A stretch of DNA of 20,508 nucleotides, taken from NCBI GenBank assembly GCA_035559315.1, contig DATMBJ010000249.1, forward strand, positions 1 to 20,508. Reading direction: 5' to 3'. The notes beneath the pieces are model-generated. The model was not told where the DNA came from and ran no database searches. It saw only the letters and a list, made by a program, of their open reading frames with translations. Made by a program: the position numbers and the translations under genes. Position 1 is the first letter of the stretch, and the number at the start of each line of letters is the position of its first letter. Origin of the DNA: DATLZM01 sp035559315. GTDB lineage: Bacteria > Actinomycetota > UBA4738 > HRBIN12. Positions 1 through 6,687 of the stretch are shown here, one piece after another.

Positions 1-437
1 GGCAGCGCGACCGGGCCCGGGGCCCGCGGGACGGCGCCGGGGGCCGACGCGGCGGGGCCGGCGGCGTCCCACCCCGCCTCCTCCGACGCCACCCGGGGCG
101 GATGGGACCGGGCGATCACCGCCGCGAGCGGGGCGACGTACCGCTCCGACATCCAGCGGAACAGGTCCAGCAGCCGACGGTCGAAGAACCGGACCGGCGA
201 GAGGACCGCCCCCACCGGGAGCAGCCGGGGCGGCACCTCCTCGGCGGGCCCCAGGACCCAGCCGCGGACGGCCCTGCCGTGGAACGGGACCCGCACCAGG
301 CTCCCCACGCCCGCCCCGAGCTCCGGGGCGAGCTCGTAGGTGAACGGCCGGTCCAGGGCCAGGACCGGCCGGTCGACGCAGACCTCGACGGGCCCGGCCA
401 GGACCTCCCCGGGGCCGCCTCCCCCCGCGCGCTCCAC
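1..437 (-). CDS. priA: Primosomal protein N' (PriA), N-terminal part, cut by the window edge
   Basis: About 145 N-terminal residues are visible and the rest lies beyond base 1. PriA is the replication-restart helicase that recognises stalled forks. Only the N-terminal DNA-binding (3'BD) region is visible here. Family-like segments are VDRPVLALDRPFTYEL near residue 20, then VRVPFHGRAVRGWVLGP, and later WMSERYVAPLAAVI, all typical of PriA N-termini. Translation continues into an Ala/Pro-rich stretch at the edge. The start is the GTG at 437, the only good start codon in frame after the metK stop; it lies 15 bases past that stop and has no clear Shine-Dalgarno, so it is probably coupled to metK. 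In several actinobacteria priA is poorly conserved in its helicase motifs; that part cannot be judged here. coaBC-metK-priA is a common actinobacterial order. Confidence 0.85.
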   Translation of the reverse strand, partial: MERAGGGGPGEVLAGPVEVCVDRPVLALDRPFTYELAPELGAGVGSLVRVPFHGRAVRGWVLGPAEEVPPRLLPVGAVLSPVRFFDRRLLDLFRWMSERYVAPLAAVIARSHPPRVASEEAGWDAAGPAASAPGAVPRAPGPVAL

Positions 438-452
438 CGGCCCGGGCCGGCG

Positions 453-1643
453 CTACTCGAAGGCCCGCCGCAGCTCCTCGGCCCGGTCGGTCTCCTCCCA
501 GCGGAAGCCCTTCCGGCCGAAGTGCCCGTAGGCGGCGGTCTCCTTGTAGATCGGCCGGCGCAGGTCGAGGTCGCGGATGATCGCCGCCGGCCGGAAGTCG
601 AACATCTCCCCGAGCACCCGCTCGAGCCGCTCCGGGTCCACCCGCTCGGTCCCGAACGTGTCGACCGAGATCGACACCGGGTGGGCGCGGCCGATCGCGT
701 AGGCGAGCTGGAGCTGGAACCGGTCGGCGAGCCCCGCCGCCACCACGTTCTTCGCGACGTAGCGGGCCATGTAGGCGGCGGACCGGTCGACCTTCGTGGG
801 GTCCTTCCCGGAGAAGCAGCCGCCGCCGTGCGGGGCCCGGCCCCCGTAGCTGTCGACCATGATCTTCCGTCCGGTGAGCCCGGTGTCGGCCTTGGGCCCG
901 CCGATCTCGAACCGCCCCGTGGGGTTGATCAGCGGCTCGGCCATCGTGCTCGCGTCGACGTCGGGGAACTCCCGGAGCACGGGGTCGATCACGTGCTCGA
1001 TCAGGTCGGGGGTGAGGAGGGTGTCGACGTCGACCTCCTCTCGGTGCTGGGCGGACAGGATGATCCGGTCCACGGCCACGGGGACGTCGTCCTCGTAGCG
1101 GATCGTCACCTGGCTCTTGCCGTCGGGGCGGAGGTAGGGCACGACGCCGGCCTTGCGGACGTCGGCCAGGCGCTTCGCGAGCCGGTGGGCCATGGCGATC
1201 GGGAGCGGCATCAGCTCCTCGGTCTCCCGGCACGCGTAGCCGAACATCATCCCCTGGTCCCCGGCCCCCAGGGCGTCCAGTTCGTCGGCGGAGCCCACGC
1301 GGTGCTCGAGGGCGTCGTCCACCCCCCGGGCGATGTCCGCGGACTGCTCCTGGATCGCCGTGAGGACCCCGCAGGTCTCCCCGTCCAGGCCGAACTTGGC
1401 GTCGATGTAGCCGATGTCGAGGATCGTCTCCCGCACCACCGAGGGGATGTCCACGTAGCCCGAGGTGGTGATCTCCCCGGCCACGATCACGACCCCGGTG
1501 GTGACGAGCGTCTCGCAGGCCACCCGGCCCACCGGGTCGACCGCGAGGATCGCGTCCAGGACCGCGTCGGAGATCTGGTCCGCGAGCTTGTCGGGGTGCC
1601 CCTCGGTGACCGACTCCGACGTGAACAGGTAGGACCGCCCCAT
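453..1643 (-). CDS. metK: S-adenosylmethionine synthetase
   Basis: Makes S-adenosylmethionine from methionine and ATP in the cytoplasm. The 396-residue product has the family's usual length and three-repeat layout. Visible motifs are LFTSESVTEGHPDK at the N-terminus (catalytic His16), GAGDQGMMFGYA for the nucleotide loop, and GGRAPHGGGCFSGKDPTKVD for the phosphate-binding glycine-rich loop (Cys replaces the more usual Ala, a tolerated variant). The start is uncertain between ATG at 1655 and ATG at 1643. The second is preferred because MGRSYLFTSESV fits the family N-terminus and an AGGA lies 11 bases upstream, whereas the first has AGG directly against it. The gene follows coaBC closely and is followed by priA, so it probably belongs to the mihF-started transcript. 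Confidence 0.96.
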   Translation of the reverse strand: MGRSYLFTSESVTEGHPDKLADQISDAVLDAILAVDPVGRVACETLVTTGVVIVAGEITTSGYVDIPSVVRETILDIGYIDAKFGLDGETCGVLTAIQEQSADIARGVDDALEHRVGSADELDALGAGDQGMMFGYACRETEELMPLPIAMAHRLAKRLADVRKAGVVPYLRPDGKSQVTIRYEDDVPVAVDRIILSAQHREEVDVDTLLTPDLIEHVIDPVLREFPDVDASTMAEPLINPTGRFEIGGPKADTGLTGRKIMVDSYGGRAPHGGGCFSGKDPTKVDRSAAYMARYVAKNVVAAGLADRFQLQLAYAIGRAHPVSISVDTFGTERVDPERLERVLGEMFDFRPAAIIRDLDLRRPIYKETAAYGHFGRKGFRWEETDRAEELRRAFE

Positions 1644-1670
1644 CGTGGGCGCCATCCTACACCGCGGTCC

Positions 1671-2873
1671 CTAGCCGCCGAGCAGCTTCGCCAGGCGGTC
1701 GCAGATCTCCCGGGCGAGCTCCCGCTTCGTCCAGGTGCGGAGGGGGGCGTCGTCGCCGGAGCGGGAGAGGATCATGGCGTGGTTCGTCTCGGAGCCGAAG
1801 CCGGTCCCCTCCCGGCCCACCTCGTTCACCACCACCAGGTCCAGGCCCTTGGCCTCGAGCTTGGCCCGCCCGGCGGCCTCGAGGTCCTCGGTCTCGGCGG
1901 CGAACCCCACGAGGACCCGGTCCCCCTTCCGCGCCCCCAGCTCGCGGAGGATGTCGGGGGTCGGGACCAGCCGCACCTCGGGGGGTCCCGCCTCTTTCTT
2001 GAGCTTCCCCGGCGCGGCCCGTTCGGGGCGGAAGTCGGCGACGGCGGCGGCCATCACCACCGCGTCGGCCTCCTCGAACCGCTCGAGCACCGCGGCCCGC
2101 ATCTCCTCGGCCGTCGTGACCCGGACCACCTCCACGCCCGGCGGGGGTTCGACGGTCCCCGGGCCCAGCACGAGCGAGACCCGAGCCCCCCGGTCCCGCG
2201 CCTCCCGCGCAACCTCGACCCCCATCCGGCCCGAGGAGCGGTTGCCGAGGAACCTCACTGCGTCGAGGGGCTCGAAGGTCGGCCCGGCGGTCACCAGCAC
2301 CCGCCGGCCGGCGAGGTCCGCCCCGCGGCCCAGGAGCGCGGCGGCCGCCGCCAGGATCTCCTCGGGCTCGGCCATCCGCCCCACGCCCTCGTCGCCCGCC
2401 GCCAGGGGGCCGACGGCCGGCCCCACGACCCGCACGCCGCGCTCCTCGAGCAGGCGGACGTTGGCGCGGGTCGCCGGGTGCTCCCACATCCCGGTGTGCA
2501 TCGCGGGGGCGACGAGCACCGGGCAGGTGGCTTCGAGCAGGGACGCCGTGACGAGGTCGTCGGCGATCCCGTGGGCCAGGCGGGCCAGGACGTTGGCGGT
2601 GGCCGGGGCCACGATCGCCAGGTCGGCCTCGCGAGCCAGCCGGACGTGGAGCACGGCCCCGGGCTCCTCGAACACCGAGGTGTGGGCGGGCCGGCCGGTG
2701 AGCGCGGCGAACGTGTCGGGCCCCACGAACCTGGTCGCGGCCTCGGTCATGGCCACCCGGACCTCGGCGCCCGCCGCGGTCAGCAGCCGGACCAGGTGCA
2801 CGGCCTTGTAGGCGGCGATCCCGCCGGTGACGCCGAGGAGCACCCGGCGTCCTTCGAGCGCGCTCTGGGTCAC
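1671..2873 (-). CDS. coaBC: Bifunctional phosphopantothenoylcysteine decarboxylase / phosphopantothenate-cysteine ligase
   Basis: Catalyses two consecutive steps of coenzyme A synthesis (CoaB ligates cysteine to phosphopantothenate, CoaC decarboxylates the product). The N-terminal flavoprotein domain (about residues 8-180) shows GVTGGIAAYKAV, the catalytic His at about 76 in AVLHVRLA, VAPATANVLA and the clamp PAMHTGMW. The C-terminal ligase domain (about 187-400) shows VTAGPTFEPLDAVRFLGNRS, then SSGRMG and AAVADFRP, followed by the KLKK lysine region. The PAMH form of the clamp (rather than PAMN) is, from memory, usual in actinobacteria and not a defect. The start is GTG at 2873, preceded by GGGAGG at a suitable distance; a longer in-frame extension overlapping rpoZ is not family-like. 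Length of 400 residues is normal. Confidence 0.96.
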   Translation of the reverse strand: MTQSALEGRRVLLGVTGGIAAYKAVHLVRLLTAAGAEVRVAMTEAATRFVGPDTFAALTGRPAHTSVFEEPGAVLHVRLAREADLAIVAPATANVLARLAHGIADDLVTASLLEATCPVLVAPAMHTGMWEHPATRANVRLLEERGVRVVGPAVGPLAAGDEGVGRMAEPEEILAAAAALLGRGADLAGRRVLVTAGPTFEPLDAVRFLGNRSSGRMGVEVAREARDRGARVSLVLGPGTVEPPPGVEVVRVTTAEEMRAAVLERFEEADAVVMAAAVADFRPERAAPGKLKKEAGPPEVRLVPTPDILRELGARKGDRVLVGFAAETEDLEAAGRAKLEAKGLDLVVVNEVGREGTGFGSETNHAMILSRSGDDAPLRTWTKRELAREICDRLAKLLGG

Positions 2874-2907
2874 CCCGGCCTCCCGGCGGCCGCGGGCCCC
2901 GGCCGGC

Positions 2908-3156
2908 CTACGAGCCCTCGGCCGTCTCGGGGCGCTGGGCCGAGATCTTGCCCTCGGCGATCTCCTGGAGGGCCAGCGAGAGCGGCTTGCTCCGCAGCCC
3001 GCCGGTCTCCACGAGCGGGGGCACGAACTCGCCACGCCCCTCGCCGAGCTGGTTGTAGTAGCTGTTGATCTCGCGCGCCCGCTTGGCGGCGAGCATCACC
3101 AGCGTGTACTTCGAGTCGACCTTGGCGAGCAGGTCGTCGATCTTCGGCTCGATCAT
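2908..3156 (-). CDS. rpoZ: RNA polymerase omega subunit
   Basis: An 82-residue omega subunit, which helps assemble and stabilise RNA polymerase by binding beta'. The recognisable core is PKIDDLLAKVDSKYTLVMLA followed by AKRAREINSYY, which is the conserved omega signature, and the C-terminal part ends with LSLALQEIAEGKI. The start ATG overlaps the gmk stop as ATGA, so translation is likely coupled. The mihF-gmk-rpoZ-coaBC-metK order is the standard actinobacterial arrangement. The protein is slightly shorter than mycobacterial omega but complete. Confidence 0.95.
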   Translation of the reverse strand: MIEPKIDDLLAKVDSKYTLVMLAAKRAREINSYYNQLGEGRGEFVPPLVETGGLRSKPLSLALQEIAEGKISAQRPETAEGS

Positions 3157-3746
3157 GGGGGTGGGTCCTCCCGTCCGGGATCCTCGCGGTGCGCAGCGAT
3201 GATAGCAAGCACCTCGTCGGCCGCCCGCTCCAGGTCGTCGTTGACCACGACGTGGTCGAACCACGACGCCTCGGCCAGCTCGCGCTCGGCCTCGGCGAGG
3301 CGACGGGCGAGGATGTCCTCGTCCTCGGTCCCTCGCGAGCGGAGCCGGCGCTCGAGCTCCTCGCGGCTGGGCGGAACCAGGAACACGAGCACCGCGTCGG
3401 GGGCCCGCCGCTTCACCTGCCGCGCCCCCTGGACGTCGATCTCGAGGAGGACGTCCCGGCCCGCCGCCCGGGCCCGCTCCACGTCCTCGGCCGGCGTCCC
3501 GTACCGGTGGCCGAACACCTCCGCCCACTCGAGCAGCGCGCCGGCCGCGACGAGCTCGTCGAAGGCGCGGTCCGAGACGAACCGGTAGTCCCGGCCGTCC
3601 CGCTCCCCCGGCCTGGGGGGCCGGGTGGTGCAGGACACCGAGAACCACAAGCCCCCCGGATCCCGCTCGAGGAGCCGCCGGACCACGCTGCCCTTCCCGA
3701 CGCCCGAGGGCCCCGAGATGACGACGAGCGCGCCCCTGCGGGACAG
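3153..3746 (-). CDS. gmk: Guanylate kinase, apparently using a CTG start
   Basis: Phosphorylates GMP to GDP. The P-loop GPSGVGKGSVV lies at about residues 12-22. It is followed by SVSCTTRPPRPGERDGRDY (GMP-binding region), EWAEVFGHRYGTP and LLEIDVQGARQVK, all classic guanylate kinase motifs. The length of 197 residues is normal. The start is odd: no ATG, GTG or TTG occurs in frame between the mihF stop and the P-loop. CTG at 3746, two bases after the mihF TAA, would give MSRRGALVVISGPSG, which fits the family N-terminus very well. The open frame continues upstream inside mihF but that part does not resemble any guanylate kinase. Translation probably depends on coupling to mihF; a sequencing error at the start is the alternative. 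Confidence 0.94.
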   Translation of the reverse strand: MSRRGALVVISGPSGVGKGSVVRRLLERDPGGLWFSVSCTTRPPRPGERDGRDYRFVSDRAFDELVAAGALLEWAEVFGHRYGTPAEDVERARAAGRDVLLEIDVQGARQVKRRAPDAVLVFLVPPSREELERRLRSRGTEDEDILARRLAEAERELAEASWFDHVVVNDDLERAADEVLAIIAAHREDPGREDPPP

Positions 3747-3748
3747 CG

Positions 3749-4063
3749 TTACTTCTTCGCGAACCGCTCGAGCAGCATGTCGCGCTGCTTGGCCCCGAGG
3801 CCGCGGATCCGGCGGCTCGCGGAGATGTCCAGCTCTTCCATGAGCTTCCTCGCCCGGACCTTCCCCACCCCGGGCAGGGACTCGAGGACCGTGGACACCT
3901 TCATCTTGCCGACGGTGTCGTCGTCGGACCGGGCGAGGATGTCCCGCAGCGTCCGCTTCCCGGACTTCAGCTCGGCCTTGATCTCGGCGCGCTTGCGGCG
4001 GGCCTCGGCCGCTTTCTCGAGCGCGCGCTTCCGGTCCTCCGGCGAAAGGGTCGGTAGCGGCAT
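3749..4063 (-). CDS. mihF: Actinobacterial-type integration host factor (mIHF)
   Basis: A 104-residue nucleoid-associated DNA-binding protein of the actinobacterial mIHF family, unrelated to the alpha/beta IHF of proteobacteria. It starts with a basic, charged helix (PEDRKRALEKAAEARRKRAE) and then carries a helix-two-turn-helix type DNA-binding core around ESLPGVGKVRARKLMEEL and ISASRRIRGLGAKQRDML. The ATG at 4063 has a good Shine-Dalgarno (AAGGAG) seven bases upstream. It is the first gene of the mihF-gmk-rpoZ-coaBC-metK-priA run and has its own promoter with a perfect TATAAT. The family is essentially restricted to Actinomycetota, so it is one of the best taxonomic markers in the window. 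Confidence 0.95.
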   Translation of the reverse strand: MPLPTLSPEDRKRALEKAAEARRKRAEIKAELKSGKRTLRDILARSDDDTVGKMKVSTVLESLPGVGKVRARKLMEELDISASRRIRGLGAKQRDMLLERFAKK

Positions 4064-4101
4064 TCCACAGCTCCTTCGCTAGGGGGCTCAGGGACCGCGG
4101 G

Positions 4102-4131
4102 ATTATAGACACCGACCTCCGCGGGAGGCAA
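4102..4131 (-). promoter_or_regulatory. Sigma-70-type promoter of the mihF operon
   Basis: On the minus strand TTGCCT (4131-4126) is followed after 18 bases by a perfect TATAAT (4107-4102). Predicted transcription would start near 4095, giving a leader of about 30 bases with the AAGGAG ribosome binding site. An AT-rich hexamer like this stands out sharply in such GC-rich DNA. A dyad, ACCTCCGCGGGAGG on the plus strand, occupies the spacer and touches the -35 box. Confidence 0.75.
4115..4129. repeat. Imperfect copy of a GGAGG dyad inside the mihF promoter
   Basis: The plus strand reads ACCTCC-GCG-GGAGGC, matching the perfect dyad at 4174-4188 (ACCTCC-GCT-GGAGGT) except at two positions. It sits between the -35 and -10 boxes of the mihF promoter and overlaps the -35. 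It may be an operator half of a two-site system, but no known regulator motif is recognised. Confidence 0.4.
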
Positions 4132-4151
4132 CGCGACCCCCGCCGCCACCT

Positions 4152-4167
4152 GCGGTTCCGCGACCGC
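4152..4167 (-). other. Small hairpin in the pyrF-mihF spacer
   Basis: An inverted repeat GCGGT-6 bases-ACCGC lies between the pyrF stop and the mihF promoter. It follows the stronger hairpin at 4172-4190 in the direction of transcription. No T-run follows. At this base composition such short hairpins occur by chance, so a role in ending the pyr transcript is only a possibility. Confidence 0.2.
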
Positions 4168-4171
4168 TCCT

Positions 4172-4190
4172 CAACCTCCGCTGGAGGTCG
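4172..4190 (-). terminator. Candidate hairpin after pyrF, no T-tract
   Basis: Minus-strand RNA can fold an eight-pair stem (including one G-U) with a three-base loop: CGACCUCC-AGC-GGAGGUUG. It starts about 47 bases after the pyrF stop. No uridine run follows, so it is not a classical intrinsic terminator, although GC-rich actinobacteria are thought to use stem-only terminators at times. The central part is also a perfect DNA dyad related to the one at 4115-4129, so it could instead be a protein-binding site. Confidence 0.35.
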
Positions 4191-4236
4191 ACGCCCGCGC
4201 CCCCACGGCCTGGCCCGGCGGGTCGCGGTCGAGGCC

Positions 4237-4920
4237 CTAGCGGACCTCCCGGAGGATGGCCCGGGCCGCGGCGGCGGGGTCGGGGCTCCCGGTGATGGGC
4301 CTGCCCACGACCAGGTAGTCGGCGCCGCGCTCGACCGCCTCGGCGGGCGTGAGCACGCGGGCGTGGTCGTGGCCGTCGGTCCCGGCCGGGCGGACGCCCG
4401 GGACCACGAGGCAGAAGGCCTCCCCCAGCGCCTCCCGCACCGCGGCCACGTCCTCCCCCGAGACCACGGCGGCCGCCGCCCCCGCGGCCCGGGCCTCGAA
4501 GGCGAGCGAGGCGGGGCTGGCGAGCCCCTCCCCCGCCAGGGACGAGAGGACGGTGACCGCGGCCACGAGCGGGGGCGGGCGGCCCGCGGCCTCGGCGCCG
4601 GCCCGCGCGCCCCGCACCGCGGCGGCCACCATCGCCTCCCCCCCGAGCGCGTGCACCGTGAGCATCGCGACGCCGAGCCGGGCCGCGTTCCGGGCCGCCC
4701 GCTCCACCGTGGTCGGGATGTCGTGGAGCTTCAGGTCCAGGAAGACCGGCCCGTGGCGCCCGATCCGGCGGACGGCCTCCGGGCCCGCGGCGGTGAAGAG
4801 CTCCAGCCCCACCTTGAGCATCGCGACCTCCCCCGCCAGGGCCCGGGCCAGCTCCTCGGCCCGGTCCAGGTCGGAGAGGTCGAGCGCGACCACCAGCGGG
4901 TTGGGCGGCGGGGGGATCAT
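4237..4920 (-). CDS. pyrF: Orotidine 5'-phosphate decarboxylase
   Basis: Last step of UMP synthesis, decarboxylating OMP. The 227-residue product shows VVALDLSDLDRAEELA at the N-terminus, the catalytic FLDLKLHDIPTTV (Asp-x-Lys-x-x-Asp) around residues 60-72, and LVVPGVRPAG with ADYLVVGRPITGSPDP for the phosphate site near the C-terminus. This is the short bacterial type of the family. Its ATG overlaps the stop of the preceding PyrD-like gene as ATGA. It is the last gene of the operon; the pyrE gene that often follows in other bacteria is absent. Confidence 0.95.
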   Translation of the reverse strand: MIPPPPNPLVVALDLSDLDRAEELARALAGEVAMLKVGLELFTAAGPEAVRRIGRHGPVFLDLKLHDIPTTVERAARNAARLGVAMLTVHALGGEAMVAAAVRGARAGAEAAGRPPPLVAAVTVLSSLAGEGLASPASLAFEARAAGAAAAVVSGEDVAAVREALGEAFCLVVPGVRPAGTDGHDHARVLTPAEAVERGADYLVVGRPITGSPDPAAAARAILREVR

Positions 4921-5852
4921 CCCGGCCCCTCCTCCCCGGGCAGGGCCAGCCGGCCCCGGAGGTCGACCGGCGAGCGGAGCCCGGCCGCGGCGAGGTGGGC
5001 GGAGATCCCCTCGGCGACGGTCGCCGGGGCGGCGGGGTCCACCAGGATCGCCGTCCCCACCTGGACCGCCCAGGCCCCGGCCAGCAGCAGCTCCACCGCC
5101 TCCTCGCCGTTCGAGACCCCCCCGCCGGCCATGACCGGCACCTCGGGCAGCTCCCTCGCCACCTCGAACGTGGCCCGCACCGCGAGCGGCCGGACCGCGG
5201 GCCCCGACACCCACCCGGTGACCGACCCGAGGGCGGGGCGCCGGCGGGCGGGGTCCACGGCCATCCCGGGGAGCCCCCCGCCGATCGAGATCCCGTGGGC
5301 CCCCGCGCGGACGCAGGCCCGTGCCGTCTCGGCCAGGGCCGGGAGGAAGCCGGGGAGCTTGGCGAAGACCGGTACGTGGGCCAGGCGGGCCACGGCCCCG
5401 GCCACCTCGGCGGCCCGGTCGGGCCGGGCGCAGAACGACGGCCGGTCCAGCTCCTCGTCGGGGAGGTCCAGGGCGACCTCGATGGCGACGACCCCGGGCG
5501 CGGTGTGGACGCGGGCCGCGACCGCCACGTATTCCTCGAGGCTCCCCCCGGCCACCGAGACGACCACCGGGGCGGCCCGGGCCAGGCGCGGCAGCTCCTC
5601 GTCCACGAAGGCCGCCGCCCCGGGGTTCTGCAGGCCGACCGACCACAGGACCCCCGAGGGGGTTTCCGCGACCCGCGGGGGCGGCGAGCCAGGACGGGGC
5701 GCGAGGGTGACGCTCCGGGACACCACCGCCCCCAGGACCGAGGCGTCGACCAGCCCGACGTGCTCCCGGCCCGTCCCGAAGCAGCCGGCGGCGACGACCA
5801 CCGGCGAGCGGAGCCGGAGGCCGGCCAGGTCGACCTCGAGGGTCGGGCGCAC
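4917..5852 (-). CDS. Dihydroorotate dehydrogenase family protein (PyrD class 1B-like) lacking the usual active-site residues
   Basis: A 311-residue TIM-barrel protein that aligns end to end without gaps of note to Bacillus-type PyrD as recalled from memory: AAGCFGTGRE, TLAPRPGSPPPRVAET, VGLQNPG, GGSLEEYVAVA, GWVSGPAVRPLAVR, AGGGVSNGEEAVE and QVGTAIL. The residues that bind orotate and do chemistry are replaced. The usual Lys after the lGa strand is Arg46, the Asn of GmlN is Trp70, the Asn-x-Ser-Cys-Pro-Asn motif reads ALDLPD (127-132, so Asn to Ala and catalytic Cys to Leu), and the Asn-Thr pair is Gly192-Gly193. The FMN-site Lys165 and the phosphate-binding glycines remain. It probably still binds FMN but is unlikely to oxidise dihydroorotate by the known mechanism. 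The GTG at 5852 lies four bases after the pyrK stop with a G-rich ribosome binding site. The reading frame is intact, so it is not a decaying pseudogene. Confidence 0.85.
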   Translation of the reverse strand: MRPTLEVDLAGLRLRSPVVVAAGCFGTGREHVGLVDASVLGAVVSRSVTLAPRPGSPPPRVAETPSGVLWSVGLQNPGAAAFVDEELPRLARAAPVVVSVAGGSLEEYVAVAARVHTAPGVVAIEVALDLPDEELDRPSFCARPDRAAEVAGAVARLAHVPVFAKLPGFLPALAETARACVRAGAHGISIGGGLPGMAVDPARRRPALGSVTGWVSGPAVRPLAVRATFEVARELPEVPVMAGGGVSNGEEAVELLLAGAWAVQVGTAILVDPAAPATVAEGISAHLAAAGLRSPVDLRGRLALPGEEGPG

Positions 5853-5856
5853 CCCC

Positions 5857-6687
5857 TCACCCCCCGCCGGCGGACCCGGGCCAGGGCCACCGGTCCCAGG
5901 AGACGCGGCCGGCGTTGAACACCGGTCCCTCGACGCAGGCCCGGAGGTGGTCGTAGCCGGCCCCGTTCCGCCGGAGCACCGGGACCGCGCAGCCGAAGCA
6001 GAGCCCGATGCCGCACGCCATCGGCCCCTCCACGGCGACCTGGGCCGGGACCCGCCGCTCCCGGCAGACCTGGGCCACCCGCCGGAGCGTCGGGGCCGGG
6101 GCGGCCGCGTAGACCACCTCCGTGCCCCACCGCTCCATGGCCTCCGGGAGGAGGTCCGCCACCCGTCCGCGCTCCCCCAACGAGCCGTCGTCGGTGACGA
6201 TCGAGATGTTGGTCGCGAGGCGCTTGCCCTCGATGGGCTCGAACACCCCCTCGATCCCCTCCGCCCCCACCAGCATGTCCACCCGCTTGCCGCGGGCCCG
6301 GAGCTCCTGGGCGAGGAAGTGGAGGGGCGCCACGCCGTGCCCCTCCCCGACCAGGAGGCAGTTCGACAGGCGGCGGGGGTAGGCGAACCCGGTGCCGAGC
6401 GGGCCGATCACGTCGACCGCCCCGTGGGCCCGCGCCCCGGCCAGCCAGGCGGTGCCCGGCCCGCGGACGTCGAAGGCGAACTCGAGCGTGCCGGCCCACC
6501 CCCCCCGGCGCGACGCCGCGTGGATGAAGAAGTGGCGCCGGAGCAGCGCGGCCCCGCCCGGCGGCGGGGCGACCCCCACGAACTGCCCCGGCCTGGCGCG
6601 CTCGGCGATCTCCGGCGCCACCAGCGTGAGCGTGTGGTAGGCGCCGTGCTTGCGGACCGAGAGGATCTCGGCGCGGACCCGCCTCAT
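5857..6687 (-). CDS. pyrK: Dihydroorotate dehydrogenase electron-transfer subunit (PyrK family), divergent
   Basis: A 276-residue iron-sulfur flavoprotein of the ferredoxin-reductase fold. PyrK normally passes electrons from PyrD's FMN to NAD through FAD and a [2Fe-2S] cluster. The cluster ligands are all present: Cys225, Cys230 and Cys233 in MACGIGLCFGCAVP and Cys251 in RACVEGPVF. IGPLGTGFAYP and VTDDGSLGERG also fit. Three flavin or nucleotide motifs are unusual: LLRRHFFIHAA replaces the RRPxSI / RRAFSI FAD motif (Ser to Phe at 54), LLVGEGHGVAPL replaces the GGGxGxAP loop, and AAAPAPTL replaces the CGPxPML motif. The ATG overlaps the carB stop as ATGA. It is immediately followed by the PyrD-like gene that has lost its active site, suggesting the two changed together. 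Confidence 0.88.
   Translation of the reverse strand: MRRVRAEILSVRKHGAYHTLTLVAPEIAERARPGQFVGVAPPPGGAALLRRHFFIHAASRRGGWAGTLEFAFDVRGPGTAWLAGARAHGAVDVIGPLGTGFAYPRRLSNCLLVGEGHGVAPLHFLAQELRARGKRVDMLVGAEGIEGVFEPIEGKRLATNISIVTDDGSLGERGRVADLLPEAMERWGTEVVYAAAPAPTLRRVAQVCRERRVPAQVAVEGPMACGIGLCFGCAVPVLRRNGAGYDHLRACVEGPVFNAGRVSWDRWPWPGSAGGG

Noticed and set aside
2330..2510. coaBC clamp reads PAMH instead of PAMN and lacks the Cys of the LACG motif, suggesting a defective decarboxylase
   Set aside because: As recalled, mycobacterial CoaBC proteins show the same PAMHTxMW form and no Cys at that place, so this is normal for the phylum.
102..3068. Very long open frame on the plus strand opposite coaBC, metK and rpoZ (similar ones at 4363-7281, 6711-10274 and 9971-11590)
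   Set aside because: These have low-complexity Arg/Pro/Gly/His-rich translations with no family resemblance and lie opposite well-supported genes. Long antisense frames are expected at this GC content.
3746..4112. mIHF-guanylate kinase fusion by frameshifting, because the gmk frame is open through mihF
   Set aside because: No convincing slippery site is seen at the end of mihF (it ends GCG AAG AAG TAA), and both products have complete family-like ends on their own.
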